Source: Clostridium scatologenes
Lineage (GTDB): Bacteria > Bacillota > Clostridia > Clostridiales > Clostridiaceae
NCBI RefSeq assembly: GCF_000968375.1
Contig: NZ_CP009933.1
Span: forward strand, 806,001 to 870,000
DNA: 64,000 nucleotides
Direction: 5' to 3'
Part shown: piece by piece, positions 45,047-52,364 of the stretch
Layout: each line of letters begins with the position of its first letter
Numbering within the stretch: position 1 is the first letter of the stretch
Notes under the pieces: generated by a model
Database searches by the model: none
Told to the model about the DNA's origin: nothing
What the model saw: the letters and a program-made list of their open reading frames with translations, nothing else
Translations under genes and position numbers: made by a program

Positions 45047-45860
45047 TTTTGAATATTATAAACCTGAAACCGTTGAAGAAGCTCTTAATCTATATTTACA
45101 GCTAGATAGTGAAAGAAAAAAACCTTTATACTATGCTGGCGGAAGTGAAATTATAAGTATGGCAAGAGCTTATAATGTATATACTGAAGCTGTGATTGAT
45201 ATAAAAGGAATTCCTGAATGTAATATCCAAGAATTAAGAGATAATGAATTAATTATTGGCTCTGCTGTTACCCTTACACAAATTGCTGAGGCAAATTTAT
45301 TTCCTTTACTTGGATTAACAGTGCAGAGAATTGCAGATCATACTATGCAGGATAAAATTACACTTGGAGGAAATATATGTGGAACAATTATATATAAGGA
45401 AGCTATACTGCCTCTTTTAATATCCAATAGTAAAGTAATCATAGCAACTCAAAATGGAATAAAGCAAGTTCTATTAAAGGATGTATTTGATAAGAGAATA
45501 AATCTTAATCATGAAGAATTTATAGTAAGTATAATAGTAGACAGTAGGTTTCTTTCTTTACCATATTTACATGTAAAAAGGACCAAAAGTGATAAAATAG
45601 ATTATCCATTAATTACTACTACAGCAATTAAAGATAATAATAGAATTAATATAGCCTTTAGTGGAGTGTGTAATTATCCATTTAGATCTATTTTATTAGA
45701 AAATTATTTGAACGATATTAATTTAGAAAGAAATATAAAAATTAATAACATAATCAATAATATACCAGATCAAATATTAAGTGATTTATCTGGTTCATCT
45801 GACTTTAGAAAATTTATGCTGCAAAAAATACTTACAGAAGTCTTGGAAAAATTGGAGTGA
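45033..45860 (+). CDS. Xanthine dehydrogenase family protein, FAD-binding subunit
   Basis: 275 residues. The FAD-binding features of the CoxM/XdhB type are visible: YAGGSEIISMARA near residue 30, then TLGGNICGTI. The C-terminal CO-dehydrogenase-flavoprotein-like domain is short but present. It transfers electrons from the 2Fe-2S subunit to the acceptor. The start lies inside the end of the molybdenum subunit gene, so it is translationally coupled. 7 bases separate it from the next gene. Confidence 0.9.
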   Translation: MIPFDFEYYKPETVEEALNLYLQLDSERKKPLYYAGGSEIISMARAYNVYTEAVIDIKGIPECNIQELRDNELIIGSAVTLTQIAEANLFPLLGLTVQRIADHTMQDKITLGGNICGTIIYKEAILPLLISNSKVIIATQNGIKQVLLKDVFDKRINLNHEEFIVSIIVDSRFLSLPYLHVKRTKSDKIDYPLITTTAIKDNNRINIAFSGVCNYPFRSILLENYLNDINLERNIKINNIINNIPDQILSDLSGSSDFRKFMLQKILTEVLEKLE

Positions 45861-45867
45861 TATATAA

Positions 45868-46338
45868 ATGCTGAAAATTCACAGCAAATCAATAGTTATT
45901 TTAAATGTTAATGGAGAAGATATAGAAGTTGTAGTAAAGCCATCAGATATTTTATTAAATACTCTTAGAAATGAATTAGGTCTTACAGGTGCAAAACCTG
46001 GTTGTGAAAATGGTGATTGTGGTTCATGTACTGTTCTTATAGAAGGATGGCCTATAAAATCCTGTTTAATGTTAACCGTTGAGGCAATAGGCAAGAAAAT
46101 AGTTACTGTTGAAGGCTTAAAAAATGCACCGATACAAAAGGCCTTTGTAGAAAATTGGGGCTTTCAATGTGGATATTGTACATCAGGATTTTTGATGGTT
46201 TGTCATGCTTTAGCTAATATACATCCAGATGCCAATGATCATGTAATAGAACAGTGGCTTCAGTCAAATATTTGCAGGTGTACCGGATATGAAGAGATAA
46301 AGAATGCAGTAAAATCAATTTTTTTATATGAAAAGTAA
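45868..46338 (+). CDS. Xanthine dehydrogenase family protein, [2Fe-2S] subunit
   Basis: 156 residues with two clusters. The plant-type ferredoxin motif is CENGDCGSCTVL plus a downstream Cys (KSCLM), and the helical C-terminal motif is CGYCTSGF...NICRCTGY. It matches XdhC/CoxS length and order and completes the three-subunit enzyme with the two genes upstream. No molybdopterin-maturation genes are nearby. Confidence 0.92.
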   Translation: MLKIHSKSIVILNVNGEDIEVVVKPSDILLNTLRNELGLTGAKPGCENGDCGSCTVLIEGWPIKSCLMLTVEAIGKKIVTVEGLKNAPIQKAFVENWGFQCGYCTSGFLMVCHALANIHPDANDHVIEQWLQSNICRCTGYEEIKNAVKSIFLYEK

Positions 46339-46495
46339 CTATAAAAAAGTCTTTTAAATTATAAGTTTTTTTTGTATTATAATAAGTGAACTCTAACATA
46401 ATTAATCACATTCTTATTATATTTTTGTTTTGTAATTTAATTATAATTTGGATGATTAGTTTTTGTTATAAAATGTTAACTAAAACAATGAGTTA

Positions 46496-46641
46496 AATAT
46501 ATAAATCAATAGTTAGGAGAGAGGATATGAAAAATTCAATACAAAAACTGGTTATTGTATTAAGCTCCAAGCAAAGACTGTAATAAAACAGAACATATTT
46601 TGTTAGGAGCTGCTTTAAAAGAGAGATTTAATCAAAATAGT
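46496..46641 (+). repeat. Intact-copy 5' part of the duplicated element
   Basis: 146 bases about 95% identical to 34907-35052. It has a ribosome site (GGAGAGAGG-type) followed by an ATG that opens only 18 codons (MKNSIQKLVIVLSSKQRL). A second frame continues TEHILLGAALKERFNQNSF. Both copies share this break, so the frameshift predates the duplication. The remainder of 46339-46699 has no gene. Confidence 0.85.
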
Positions 46642-46699
46642 TTTGTGCAGTTTTTGCTTTAATATTTAAAAATATAAATATTAAATAGGAGCAAAGATT

Positions 46700-46990
46700 A
46701 TGAAGTATAAAAACGCACAAAATATATTACCTAAAGAAATTATTAAGATAATTCAACAGTATGTTGATGGAAGTTATTTATATATACCTAGAAAAGATGA
46801 AAATAGAAAAAATTGGGGAGAGAATAGTGGATTTAAAAATGAATTAGTAGAAAGAAATACACAAATTTATAATTCCTTTAATAATGGAAGTTCAGTTAAG
46901 GAATTAGCAAATAAATATTATCTTACTCAAAATAGTATTAGGAGAATTATTAGGGAATATAAAATGTATTATAAATCAGGTGGTTTTTAG
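46700..46990 (+). CDS. CD3324-family HTH protein
   Basis: 96 residues. The sequence (NILPKEIIKIIQQYVDGSYL; IPRKDENRKNWGE) and C-terminal HTH (SVKELANKYYLTQNSIRRII) fit the Mor-like CD3324 family of small DNA-binding proteins common in clostridia. ATG behind AGGAGC. It is followed by a methyltransferase gene 107 bases later. A 3' fragment of a second copy survives at 35044-35106. Function unknown, presumably regulatory. Confidence 0.82.
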   Translation: MKYKNAQNILPKEIIKIIQQYVDGSYLYIPRKDENRKNWGENSGFKNELVERNTQIYNSFNNGSSVKELANKYYLTQNSIRRIIREYKMYYKSGGF

Positions 46991-47097
46991 AGTAACTTAT
47001 CTAGAGCTGAATTATTGTACTGTAATTTGGAAATTGCAAAGCTTGTAAGTTATGCTTTAACATATAAAGTCAAATAAAATTAAGGAGTAATTCAGTT

Positions 47098-47940
47098 ATG
47101 CTTGATGAAAACATAATTAATCAAATAAAAGAATTTAGTAAGAAACCATCTTTATTTAATAAGGAATGCGGAAATATATGGACTGAAGAATATATTGCTA
47201 ATCAGATGCTTAAAGCACATATTGATCCAAATTTTGATGGAGCATCACGAAAAGATGTCATCATTAATAAAACGGTAGATTTTCTTAGCAAAAATGTTCT
47301 CAAGAAAAACAGTTCAATATTAGATTTAGGATGTGGTCCAGGGTTATATGATGAAAAGTTATGTCAAAGAGGATATAAAATAACAGGTATAGATTTTTCA
47401 ATGAATTCAATAAACTATGCTAAAAATAGTGCAGAAAAACAAGGATTTAATATAAAATATGAGTGCAATAACTTTTTTGAGCTTAATTACTTAGAGGAAT
47501 TTGATGCTGTTATGCAGATATATGGAGAAGTAAATACTTTTTCAGATAGTGAAAGAAATAAATTTTTTAATATAGTTAATAATTCTTTAAAGCCTAATGG
47601 GTTGCTTATATTTGACATTTCTACACCTGTATTAAGAAAAAAATGTGGACTGAAGAAAAAATGGCACATTGAGGAAAGTGGATTTTGGAGAGATAAGATA
47701 CATTTAGTTCTAGAAAATGGGTTTCAATATGACAATGATATTTGGCTTGATCAATATATAGTTGCAGACAATAATGGAGTTCAAGTATATAGAAATTGGT
47801 TTCATGATTATACTGTTAAAACCATTAGTGATATAATTCAAAATAGTGGATTTAAGATTATTAATATATTGGGCGATCTTACTGGTGAAGTTTTAAAAGA
47901 AGATAGTGAATGGATTGCTATTATTGCTCAAAAGAAGTAG
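47098..47940 (+). CDS. Class I SAM-dependent methyltransferase
   Basis: 280 residues. SAM-binding motif I is LDLGCGPGLYDEKL at ~residue 82; motif II includes TGIDFSMNSINYA. A C-terminal part has beta-rich WHIEESGFW and QYIVADNNGVQVYRNWFHDY regions. Substrate unknown. It follows the CD3324-family gene and precedes dispersed-repeat copy D. Confidence 0.85.
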   Translation: MLDENIINQIKEFSKKPSLFNKECGNIWTEEYIANQMLKAHIDPNFDGASRKDVIINKTVDFLSKNVLKKNSSILDLGCGPGLYDEKLCQRGYKITGIDFSMNSINYAKNSAEKQGFNIKYECNNFFELNYLEEFDAVMQIYGEVNTFSDSERNKFFNIVNNSLKPNGLLIFDISTPVLRKKCGLKKKWHIEESGFWRDKIHLVLENGFQYDNDIWLDQYIVADNNGVQVYRNWFHDYTVKTISDIIQNSGFKIINILGDLTGEVLKEDSEWIAIIAQKK

Positions 47941-47980
47941 GAGTAAATTTAAAGTGATTATCTCTTACTTGAAGAAGATG

Positions 47981-48012
47981 TGTGTTGCCAATGGTAGCTA
48001 TGAGATAAAGGT
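47981..48012 (+). repeat. Dispersed intergenic repeat, copy D
   Basis: TGTGTTGCCAATGGTAGC then TATGAGATAAAGGT. The core AATGGTAGC is shared with copy C (57589-57621). Likeness to copy E extends leftwards to 47957. Confidence 0.5.
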
Positions 48013-48041
48013 CCAGGTTTATAATTAGAGGAGGGCTTAAA

Positions 48042-48719
48042 TTGAGATATCGCTGCTTAATTTTAGATCATGATGATACAGTAGCCAAAAGTACACCAGA
48101 AATTCATTATCCTTCTTTTGTAGAGGCTTTAAAGACATTAAGACCGAAAATGAAGGGATTAAGCCTTGAAGAGTTTGTTTCCTATTGTTTTAGCCCTGGG
48201 TTTTCAGAATTGTGCAAAGATGTATTGAAGTTTAATAAAGTTGAGCAAGAATATCAATATAAAGTATGGAAGAGTTACACAAAAGAGAAATCCCCTGATT
48301 TTTATCCAGGGTTTCCTAATTTGATTAAAGAATATAAAAGATTGGGAGGCATAATATGTGTTGTCTCTCATTCAGAAAGCGAACAAATTTTAAGGGACTA
48401 CAATTTACATTGTGGTTTAATTCCAGATTTAATATTTGGATGGGAGCTGGAAGAATACCAGAGGAAACCTAATCCGTATCCAATTATTGAAATTATGAAA
48501 AGATTCGATTTAGCTAATAATGAAATATTAGTTTTGGATGATCTAAAACCAGGATTAGATATGGCAAGAAGTTGTAATGTAACATTTGCAGGAGCAGGAT
48601 GGTCTCATATAATTCCTGAAATAGAAGATTATATGAGAACAAATTCGGATTATTATTTCTCAACAGTGGAGACATTTAAGGATTTTATATTATCTAAAAG
48701 TGGCTTAATTAAGGAGTAA
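48042..48719 (+). CDS. HAD-superfamily hydrolase
   Basis: 225 residues from TTG at 48042 behind GAGGAGGG. Motif I DHDDTVAKS (nucleophile Asp and acid Asp), motif II VVSHSESE, motif III lysine in QRKPNPYP and motif IV VLDDLKPGLDMA are all present. Likely a small-molecule phosphatase or phosphoglycolate phosphatase relative; the substrate is not decidable. Terminator downstream at 48739-48770. Confidence 0.85.
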   Translation: MRYRCLILDHDDTVAKSTPEIHYPSFVEALKTLRPKMKGLSLEEFVSYCFSPGFSELCKDVLKFNKVEQEYQYKVWKSYTKEKSPDFYPGFPNLIKEYKRLGGIICVVSHSESEQILRDYNLHCGLIPDLIFGWELEEYQRKPNPYPIIEIMKRFDLANNEILVLDDLKPGLDMARSCNVTFAGAGWSHIIPEIEDYMRTNSDYYFSTVETFKDFILSKSGLIKE

Positions 48720-48738
48720 CTTATTTATATGAAATAAC

Positions 48739-48770
48739 AAAAGGCAATCTATTAAGGTTGCCTTTTTATT
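48739..48770 (+). terminator. Rho-independent terminator after the HAD gene
   Basis: AAAAGGCAA (48739-48747) and TTGCCTTTT (48758-48766) with a 10-base loop and T-rich tail. Confidence 0.85.
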
Positions 48771-48840
48771 TCATATTTTTTATTGAATATAGGTTATATT
48801 TCAAAGAATAATTTTCATAATACAAATTGATGCAACAAAG

Positions 48841-48912
48841 TACAATAAAATACAATAAAGTTTAACAAAATACAATAAACTACTTGACGATTTCGGAAAA
48901 AGTTATTATAAT
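48841..48912 (+). promoter_or_regulatory. Promoter with 10-bp direct repeats upstream of the excisionase-type regulator
   Basis: TTGACG (48884-48889), 17 bases, TATAAT (48907-48912). Directly upstream lie four 10-base units at helical spacing: TACAATAAAA, TACAATAAAG, TTTAACAAAA and TACAATAAAC (48841-48880). The phasing puts all units on one DNA face next to the -35, as expected for cooperative binding by a regulator, perhaps the protein encoded downstream. Confidence 0.7.
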
Positions 48913-48948
48913 TTGACCATAGATTAATTTTGAAAGGGTAGACTTTTT

Positions 48949-49473
48949 ATGGAAGATCAATTTTATACAATAGATAAAATTGCAGAAATATTAGGCATGC
49001 ATCACAAAACTATTAGAAAGTTTATAACAGAAGGTAAACTGGCAGCAAGTAAGGTTGGAAAGCAATGGAGAATTTCAGAGCATGATTTAAGCATTTTTAT
49101 GGAAAAAAACAATGCTAATACCAGTGATAAAAAAATTAATGAAGAATCAAATATTGATTTTGTTACTAATGGAGAAGTGAAAGATAATGTGCAGCAAAGG
49201 ATAAATGTATCCACTGTTGTAGATATTAATGATATAGATAAAGAAGAATATTTTAGAATATCAAATACTCTTATAGCAGTAATGAATTGTAAAGATTCCA
49301 AAATGGGAAAATCAACAATTAATATGAAATATGATGAAAAAGTAAGTAGATTAAGGGTTTTGTTATGGGGAAATATAAGCTTCATTGAAGAAATGCTAAG
49401 TACAATTTCTATGCTCGTAGAACGAAATAATTTATCTGATCACAAAAAAGCTGATTATAAGGAGAGTGAATGA
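48949..49473 (+). CDS. Excisionase/MerR-like helix-turn-helix protein
   Basis: 174 residues. The N-terminal DNA-binding domain of excisionase type covers residues 5-55 (YTIDKIAEILGMHHKTIRKF; KLAASKVGKQWRIS). A linker of ~40 residues is followed by a C-terminal domain (residues ~85-165) of unknown fold. ATG behind AAAGGG. The gene sits behind phased 10-bp repeats and is followed directly by a DUF4180 gene, a pairing seen in Firmicutes. The role is likely that of transcriptional regulator rather than phage excisionase, as no integrase is near. Confidence 0.78.
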   Translation: MEDQFYTIDKIAEILGMHHKTIRKFITEGKLAASKVGKQWRISEHDLSIFMEKNNANTSDKKINEESNIDFVTNGEVKDNVQQRINVSTVVDINDIDKEEYFRISNTLIAVMNCKDSKMGKSTINMKYDEKVSRLRVLLWGNISFIEEMLSTISMLVERNNLSDHKKADYKESE

Positions 49474-49474
49474 T

Positions 49475-49855
49475 TTGAATTATAAAATAGTAAATAAAAA
49501 TAACAATAAATATATTGAGTTTGCTTCTGATTTGAAGAAACTTTCTTCAGAACAAGATGTGGTAGACTGTATATCCATATGTATGGAAAATAACATTTAT
49601 ACAATAATGCTGCATTCTAATGCATTATCTGAAGATTTCTTTAATCTTAAAACTAAACTCGCAGGAATGGCATTACAAAAATTTATAAATTATCATGTGA
49701 AAGTTGCTGTTATTATTGAAGATGAAAAAAAGCTTAATGAGAGATTTAAAGAAATGATTATGGAAGCTAATAAAGGAAATAATTTTAGAACATTTAATAA
49801 TATTCAAGATGCTGAAAATTGGATTTCAAAGTTATGTGATGGCTGCCATCTGTAA
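49475..49855 (+). CDS. DUF4180 domain protein
   Basis: 126 residues from TTG at 49475, 9 bases after GGAG; a GTG 9 bases earlier is too close to it. The sequence (SEQDVVDCISICMENNIYTI; LAGMALQKFINYHVKVAVII; NIQDAENWI) matches DUF4180, a small STAS-like domain. Function unknown. It starts one base after the regulator stop, so the two are coupled. Confidence 0.75.
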   Translation: MNYKIVNKNNNKYIEFASDLKKLSSEQDVVDCISICMENNIYTIMLHSNALSEDFFNLKTKLAGMALQKFINYHVKVAVIIEDEKKLNERFKEMIMEANKGNNFRTFNNIQDAENWISKLCDGCHL

Positions 49856-49906
49856 TATTTTACATGAGTTTAAGAGTTACTCGATGATATTAAGGAGAAA
49901 ATTAAA

Positions 49907-50776
49907 ATGGGAAAAAATACTGTGTTTAAAACTCGAGAAGGAAAAAATGATGTGATAAAACATTATGATTTATTTCTTGAAAAGAGGGCGCTATCTTATG
50001 AAAAATTTTATGTAGATACAGTGTATGGGAAGACATTTATTATAGCTAGTGGTGAAAAAGGTAATCCGCCTCTTATATTACTTCATGGTAGTGGTATGAA
50101 CTCTGTTATGTGGTTGAGAGATATACAAGAATATTCTCGTAATTATCGTGTGTACGCTGTAGATATATTAGGAGAACCTGGTAAAAGTGACGAAAACCGT
50201 CCTTCATTAAATGGACCTTATTATGCAGAGTGGCTTAAGGCTGTTTTTGATGATTTATCACTGAAAAAAGCAAATATTGTTGGAATTTCATTAGGTGCAT
50301 GGTTAGCAATAAAGTTTTCGGTAAATTATCCAGAAAAGGTATCTAAACTTGTATTGCTTTGTCCATCTGGAGTGGGCAAACAAAAGAAGTCGTTTATTTT
50401 TAAGGCTATGTTTTATGCACTTTTAGGAGAAAAAGGCATAGATAAGTTATATTATAAAGTTAATGGGAATCAGCCTATACCAGAAGCAATGTTAAAATAT
50501 CAGAAGCTCATAGGAAAGAACTTCAATTATAGGCGAGAGACAATTCCTATATTTTCTGATAATGAATTGAAATTATTAACTATGCCAATAACACTATTTG
50601 TAGGAGCAAAAGATATAATGCTCTATTCAGATAAGACTGTAAGACGTTTAGGAGGGTTACTTCCACATGTAGAAACAAATATTATATCTGAAGCTGGTCA
50701 TTCTAATATTAATGATGTGAATAAAATAATAGCATGCTTTACAATTGAAAAATGTAAAAGGAGTGAATTAGCATGA
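49907..50776 (+). CDS. Alpha/beta hydrolase
   Basis: 289 residues. Oxyanion loop LLHGSGMNS (~59-66), nucleophile Ser128 in GISLGAW, acid region GAKDIML, and late His in SEAGHSN. It matches small-molecule esterase/epoxide-hydrolase-type folds. The last four bases (ATGA) overlap the arr start, so hydrolase and Arr are made from one transcript with coupled translation. No signal peptide. Confidence 0.83.
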   Translation: MGKNTVFKTREGKNDVIKHYDLFLEKRALSYEKFYVDTVYGKTFIIASGEKGNPPLILLHGSGMNSVMWLRDIQEYSRNYRVYAVDILGEPGKSDENRPSLNGPYYAEWLKAVFDDLSLKKANIVGISLGAWLAIKFSVNYPEKVSKLVLLCPSGVGKQKKSFIFKAMFYALLGEKGIDKLYYKVNGNQPIPEAMLKYQKLIGKNFNYRRETIPIFSDNELKLLTMPITLFVGAKDIMLYSDKTVRRLGGLLPHVETNIISEAGHSNINDVNKIIACFTIEKCKRSELA

Positions 50777-51189
50777 ATGACAAAAAAGATGTTTTAGATA
50801 ATGGTCCTTTTTTTCATGGTACTAAAGTAGAATTAAAAATTGGAGATTTATTAGAACCACAACACTTATCAAATTATCAAAATAAGAAATCTAACTATAT
50901 TTATTTTACTGCGACGTTAAATGCTGCTAAATGGGGGGCTGAATTAGCTAAATCTAAATCAAAAGAAAGAATTTATATTGTAGAACCATTAGGTGAATTT
51001 GAAAATGATACGAATTTAACTGATAAAAGATTTCCTGGAAATCCAACACGTTCTTATAGGTCTAAATCTCCTTTGAAAATAATAGCTGAATTAGGTTCAT
51101 GGGAAAGACATTCCCATGAAGAAATAAATCATATGCTTTCATCTTTAAAAAAATTAAGTGATGAAGGAAAAAATATAATATACGATTAA
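50773..51189 (+). CDS. arr: Arr, NAD+:rifampin ADP-ribosyltransferase
   Basis: 138 residues, normal Arr length. It inactivates rifamycins by ADP-ribosylation. Family segments are clear: GPFFHGTK (NAD-binding His), YIYFTATLNAAKWGAELA, IYIVEPLGEFENDTNLTDKR and FPGNPTRSYRS. The start overlaps the upstream hydrolase by four bases. Codon use and base composition look like those of the neighbours, with no insertion element near, so there is no sign of recent transfer. Resistance is predicted, not shown. Confidence 0.92.
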   Translation: MNDKKDVLDNGPFFHGTKVELKIGDLLEPQHLSNYQNKKSNYIYFTATLNAAKWGAELAKSKSKERIYIVEPLGEFENDTNLTDKRFPGNPTRSYRSKSPLKIIAELGSWERHSHEEINHMLSSLKKLSDEGKNIIYD

Positions 51190-51364
51190 TCCTTTATATA
51201 ATGTGGACTTATGGTACTAGTTATGATTAGTATCATAAGTCTCTGTTTATATATATTAACTGAATTAAAATCTATCCAAGATTGTGGCAAATGCTAATTT
51301 TAATTTTGTATTGGAGTGTGTAAGGTATAGGAATATCATATTCGTTGTTAGTTAACTTAAATAG

Positions 51365-51694
51365 TTATCTTATACAGAAAAATGTTATTAAAAATGCAAC
51401 AAGTGCTGAAAATAATGCAATAACAATAAAACTACGAGTAGCAGAATGAGAAGAAATAACCTTATTTTTAATTTGGTAAGCTGTTGAGATTAAACCTCCA
51501 ATTATAACAATTAACAGTAGATCAAAGTTTGATTCTATAAGTGGATTACTTAAGTGCAGCCCTCTTAAGAATACATCAAAGAGAATTGCAAACATTATGA
51601 ATCTACAAGCATAAGCATCTCCTTGATATACAATGCTTTTTGTTCTTTCATCTATAATGCCGTAAATAGAAGTATTTTTACTTTTTTTAAACAT
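51365..51694 (-). CDS. Small membrane protein paired with XRE regulator
   Basis: 109 residues with about three hydrophobic segments (FIMFAILFDVFLRG; LLLIVIIGGLISTAY; FIVIALFSALVAFLITFF) and a short cytoplasmic N-terminus. Its start lies 3 bases after the stop of the XRE gene, so they form an operon. The layout of regulator plus DUF-type membrane protein is common in Firmicutes. Function unknown. Confidence 0.7.
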   Translation of the reverse strand: MFKKSKNTSIYGIIDERTKSIVYQGDAYACRFIMFAILFDVFLRGLHLSNPLIESNFDLLLIVIIGGLISTAYQIKNKVISSHSATRSFIVIALFSALVAFLITFFCIR

Positions 51695-51697
51695 TTT

Positions 51698-51913
51698 TTA
51701 TTCCTCCTCTAAATAAAATAAATCTTCGAAATTTTTCTGTAAACACTTTGCGAGTATTAGTGCTAATTTAGCAGTTGGACAGTATTGACCAGTTTCTATA
51801 GAACTTATTGTTTGGCGACTTACTCCTGCCATATTTGCAAGTTGCTGCTGCGAAATATTGAGTTCAGCACGTGCAACTTTTAGTCTGTTATTTAAATTAG
51901 TTTTATCATCCAA
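51698..51913 (-). CDS. XRE-family (Cro/CI) transcriptional regulator
   Basis: 71 residues, a bare HTH_3 domain: RLKVARAELNISQQQLANMA, VSRQTISSIETGQYCP, then LALILAKCLQKNFEDLF. A GGAGG site precedes the start. Small stand-alone regulators of this type usually control their own two-gene unit. It is divergent from the MutS2-like gene with a 451-base intergenic region. Confidence 0.88.
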   Translation of the reverse strand: MDDKTNLNNRLKVARAELNISQQQLANMAGVSRQTISSIETGQYCPTAKLALILAKCLQKNFEDLFYLEEE

Positions 51914-52018
51914 GAAAACACCTCCAGTAATTAAATAGTATCATATGTCAATATCTATGTCAAGTATACTTTGCAAAATGACAAGCGTGCTTATAAAACT
52001 ATGAAAAAAACTTCAACT

Positions 52019-52071
52019 TTTGAAATAAGGTTTGAAATAAGGTTGATAAGACATATATTTTGGTATATAAT
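52019..52071 (+). promoter_or_regulatory. Promoter of the MutS2-like gene with 12-bp tandem repeat
   Basis: TTTGAAATAAGG occurs twice in tandem (52019-52030, 52031-52042) directly before TTGATA (52043-52048). Then come 17 bases and TATAAT (52066-52071). The gene start is ~290 bases further on, leaving a long leader. Confidence 0.7.
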
Positions 52072-52123
52072 ACTTAATATATAGATAGATTTCAAAAAAG
52101 AGAGGTATTTTTGTGAGTGTTTA

Positions 52124-52300
52124 GTATCTAAAAATAGGTAATTTAATATTGATTCTAAAATTGAAGGTGTAATACCTTTAATTGTTGTAGAATTAATTAC
52201 TATTTATAGATACAAGTCCACGAAACTACTTTGGGGTTAGTACCCTTTATTTAAGTTTGCAATTAGAGCTGTGGAGTATCCATGGCTTTTTTTATTTTAC
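52124..52300 (+). promoter_or_regulatory. Structured leader with attenuator-like terminator
   Basis: 52124-52213 forms one long imperfect hairpin. The outer stem is GTATCTAAAAATAG with CTATTTATAGATAC; inside are GTAATTTAAT/ATTAATTAC, then AATTGAAGGT/ACCTTTAATT. A terminator follows: AGCTGTGGA (52267-52275), loop GTA, TCCATGGCT (52279-52287, with G-U pairs) and a T-run to 52294. TCCAC at 52217-52221 can pair with GTGGA of the terminator, a possible antiterminator. No known riboswitch or T-box motif was recognised. Confidence 0.5.
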
Positions 52301-52364
52301 AATTAATACTAGAAATCTATCTAGGTTTCGTCGGCTTGAATAAAGTTGAGGAAGGAATTTTAAA

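Noticed and set aside
50773..51189. Recent horizontal transfer of arr
   Set aside because: Base composition matches neighbours and no insertion element or repeat flanks it.
51365..51913. Toxin-antitoxin pair
   Set aside because: The partner of the XRE protein is a three-segment membrane protein without toxin-like features.
52078..52364. T-box leader before the MutS2-like gene
   Set aside because: Terminator present, but no T-box consensus (GGTGGNACCGCG) or specifier arrangement; also unsuited to a MutS-type gene.
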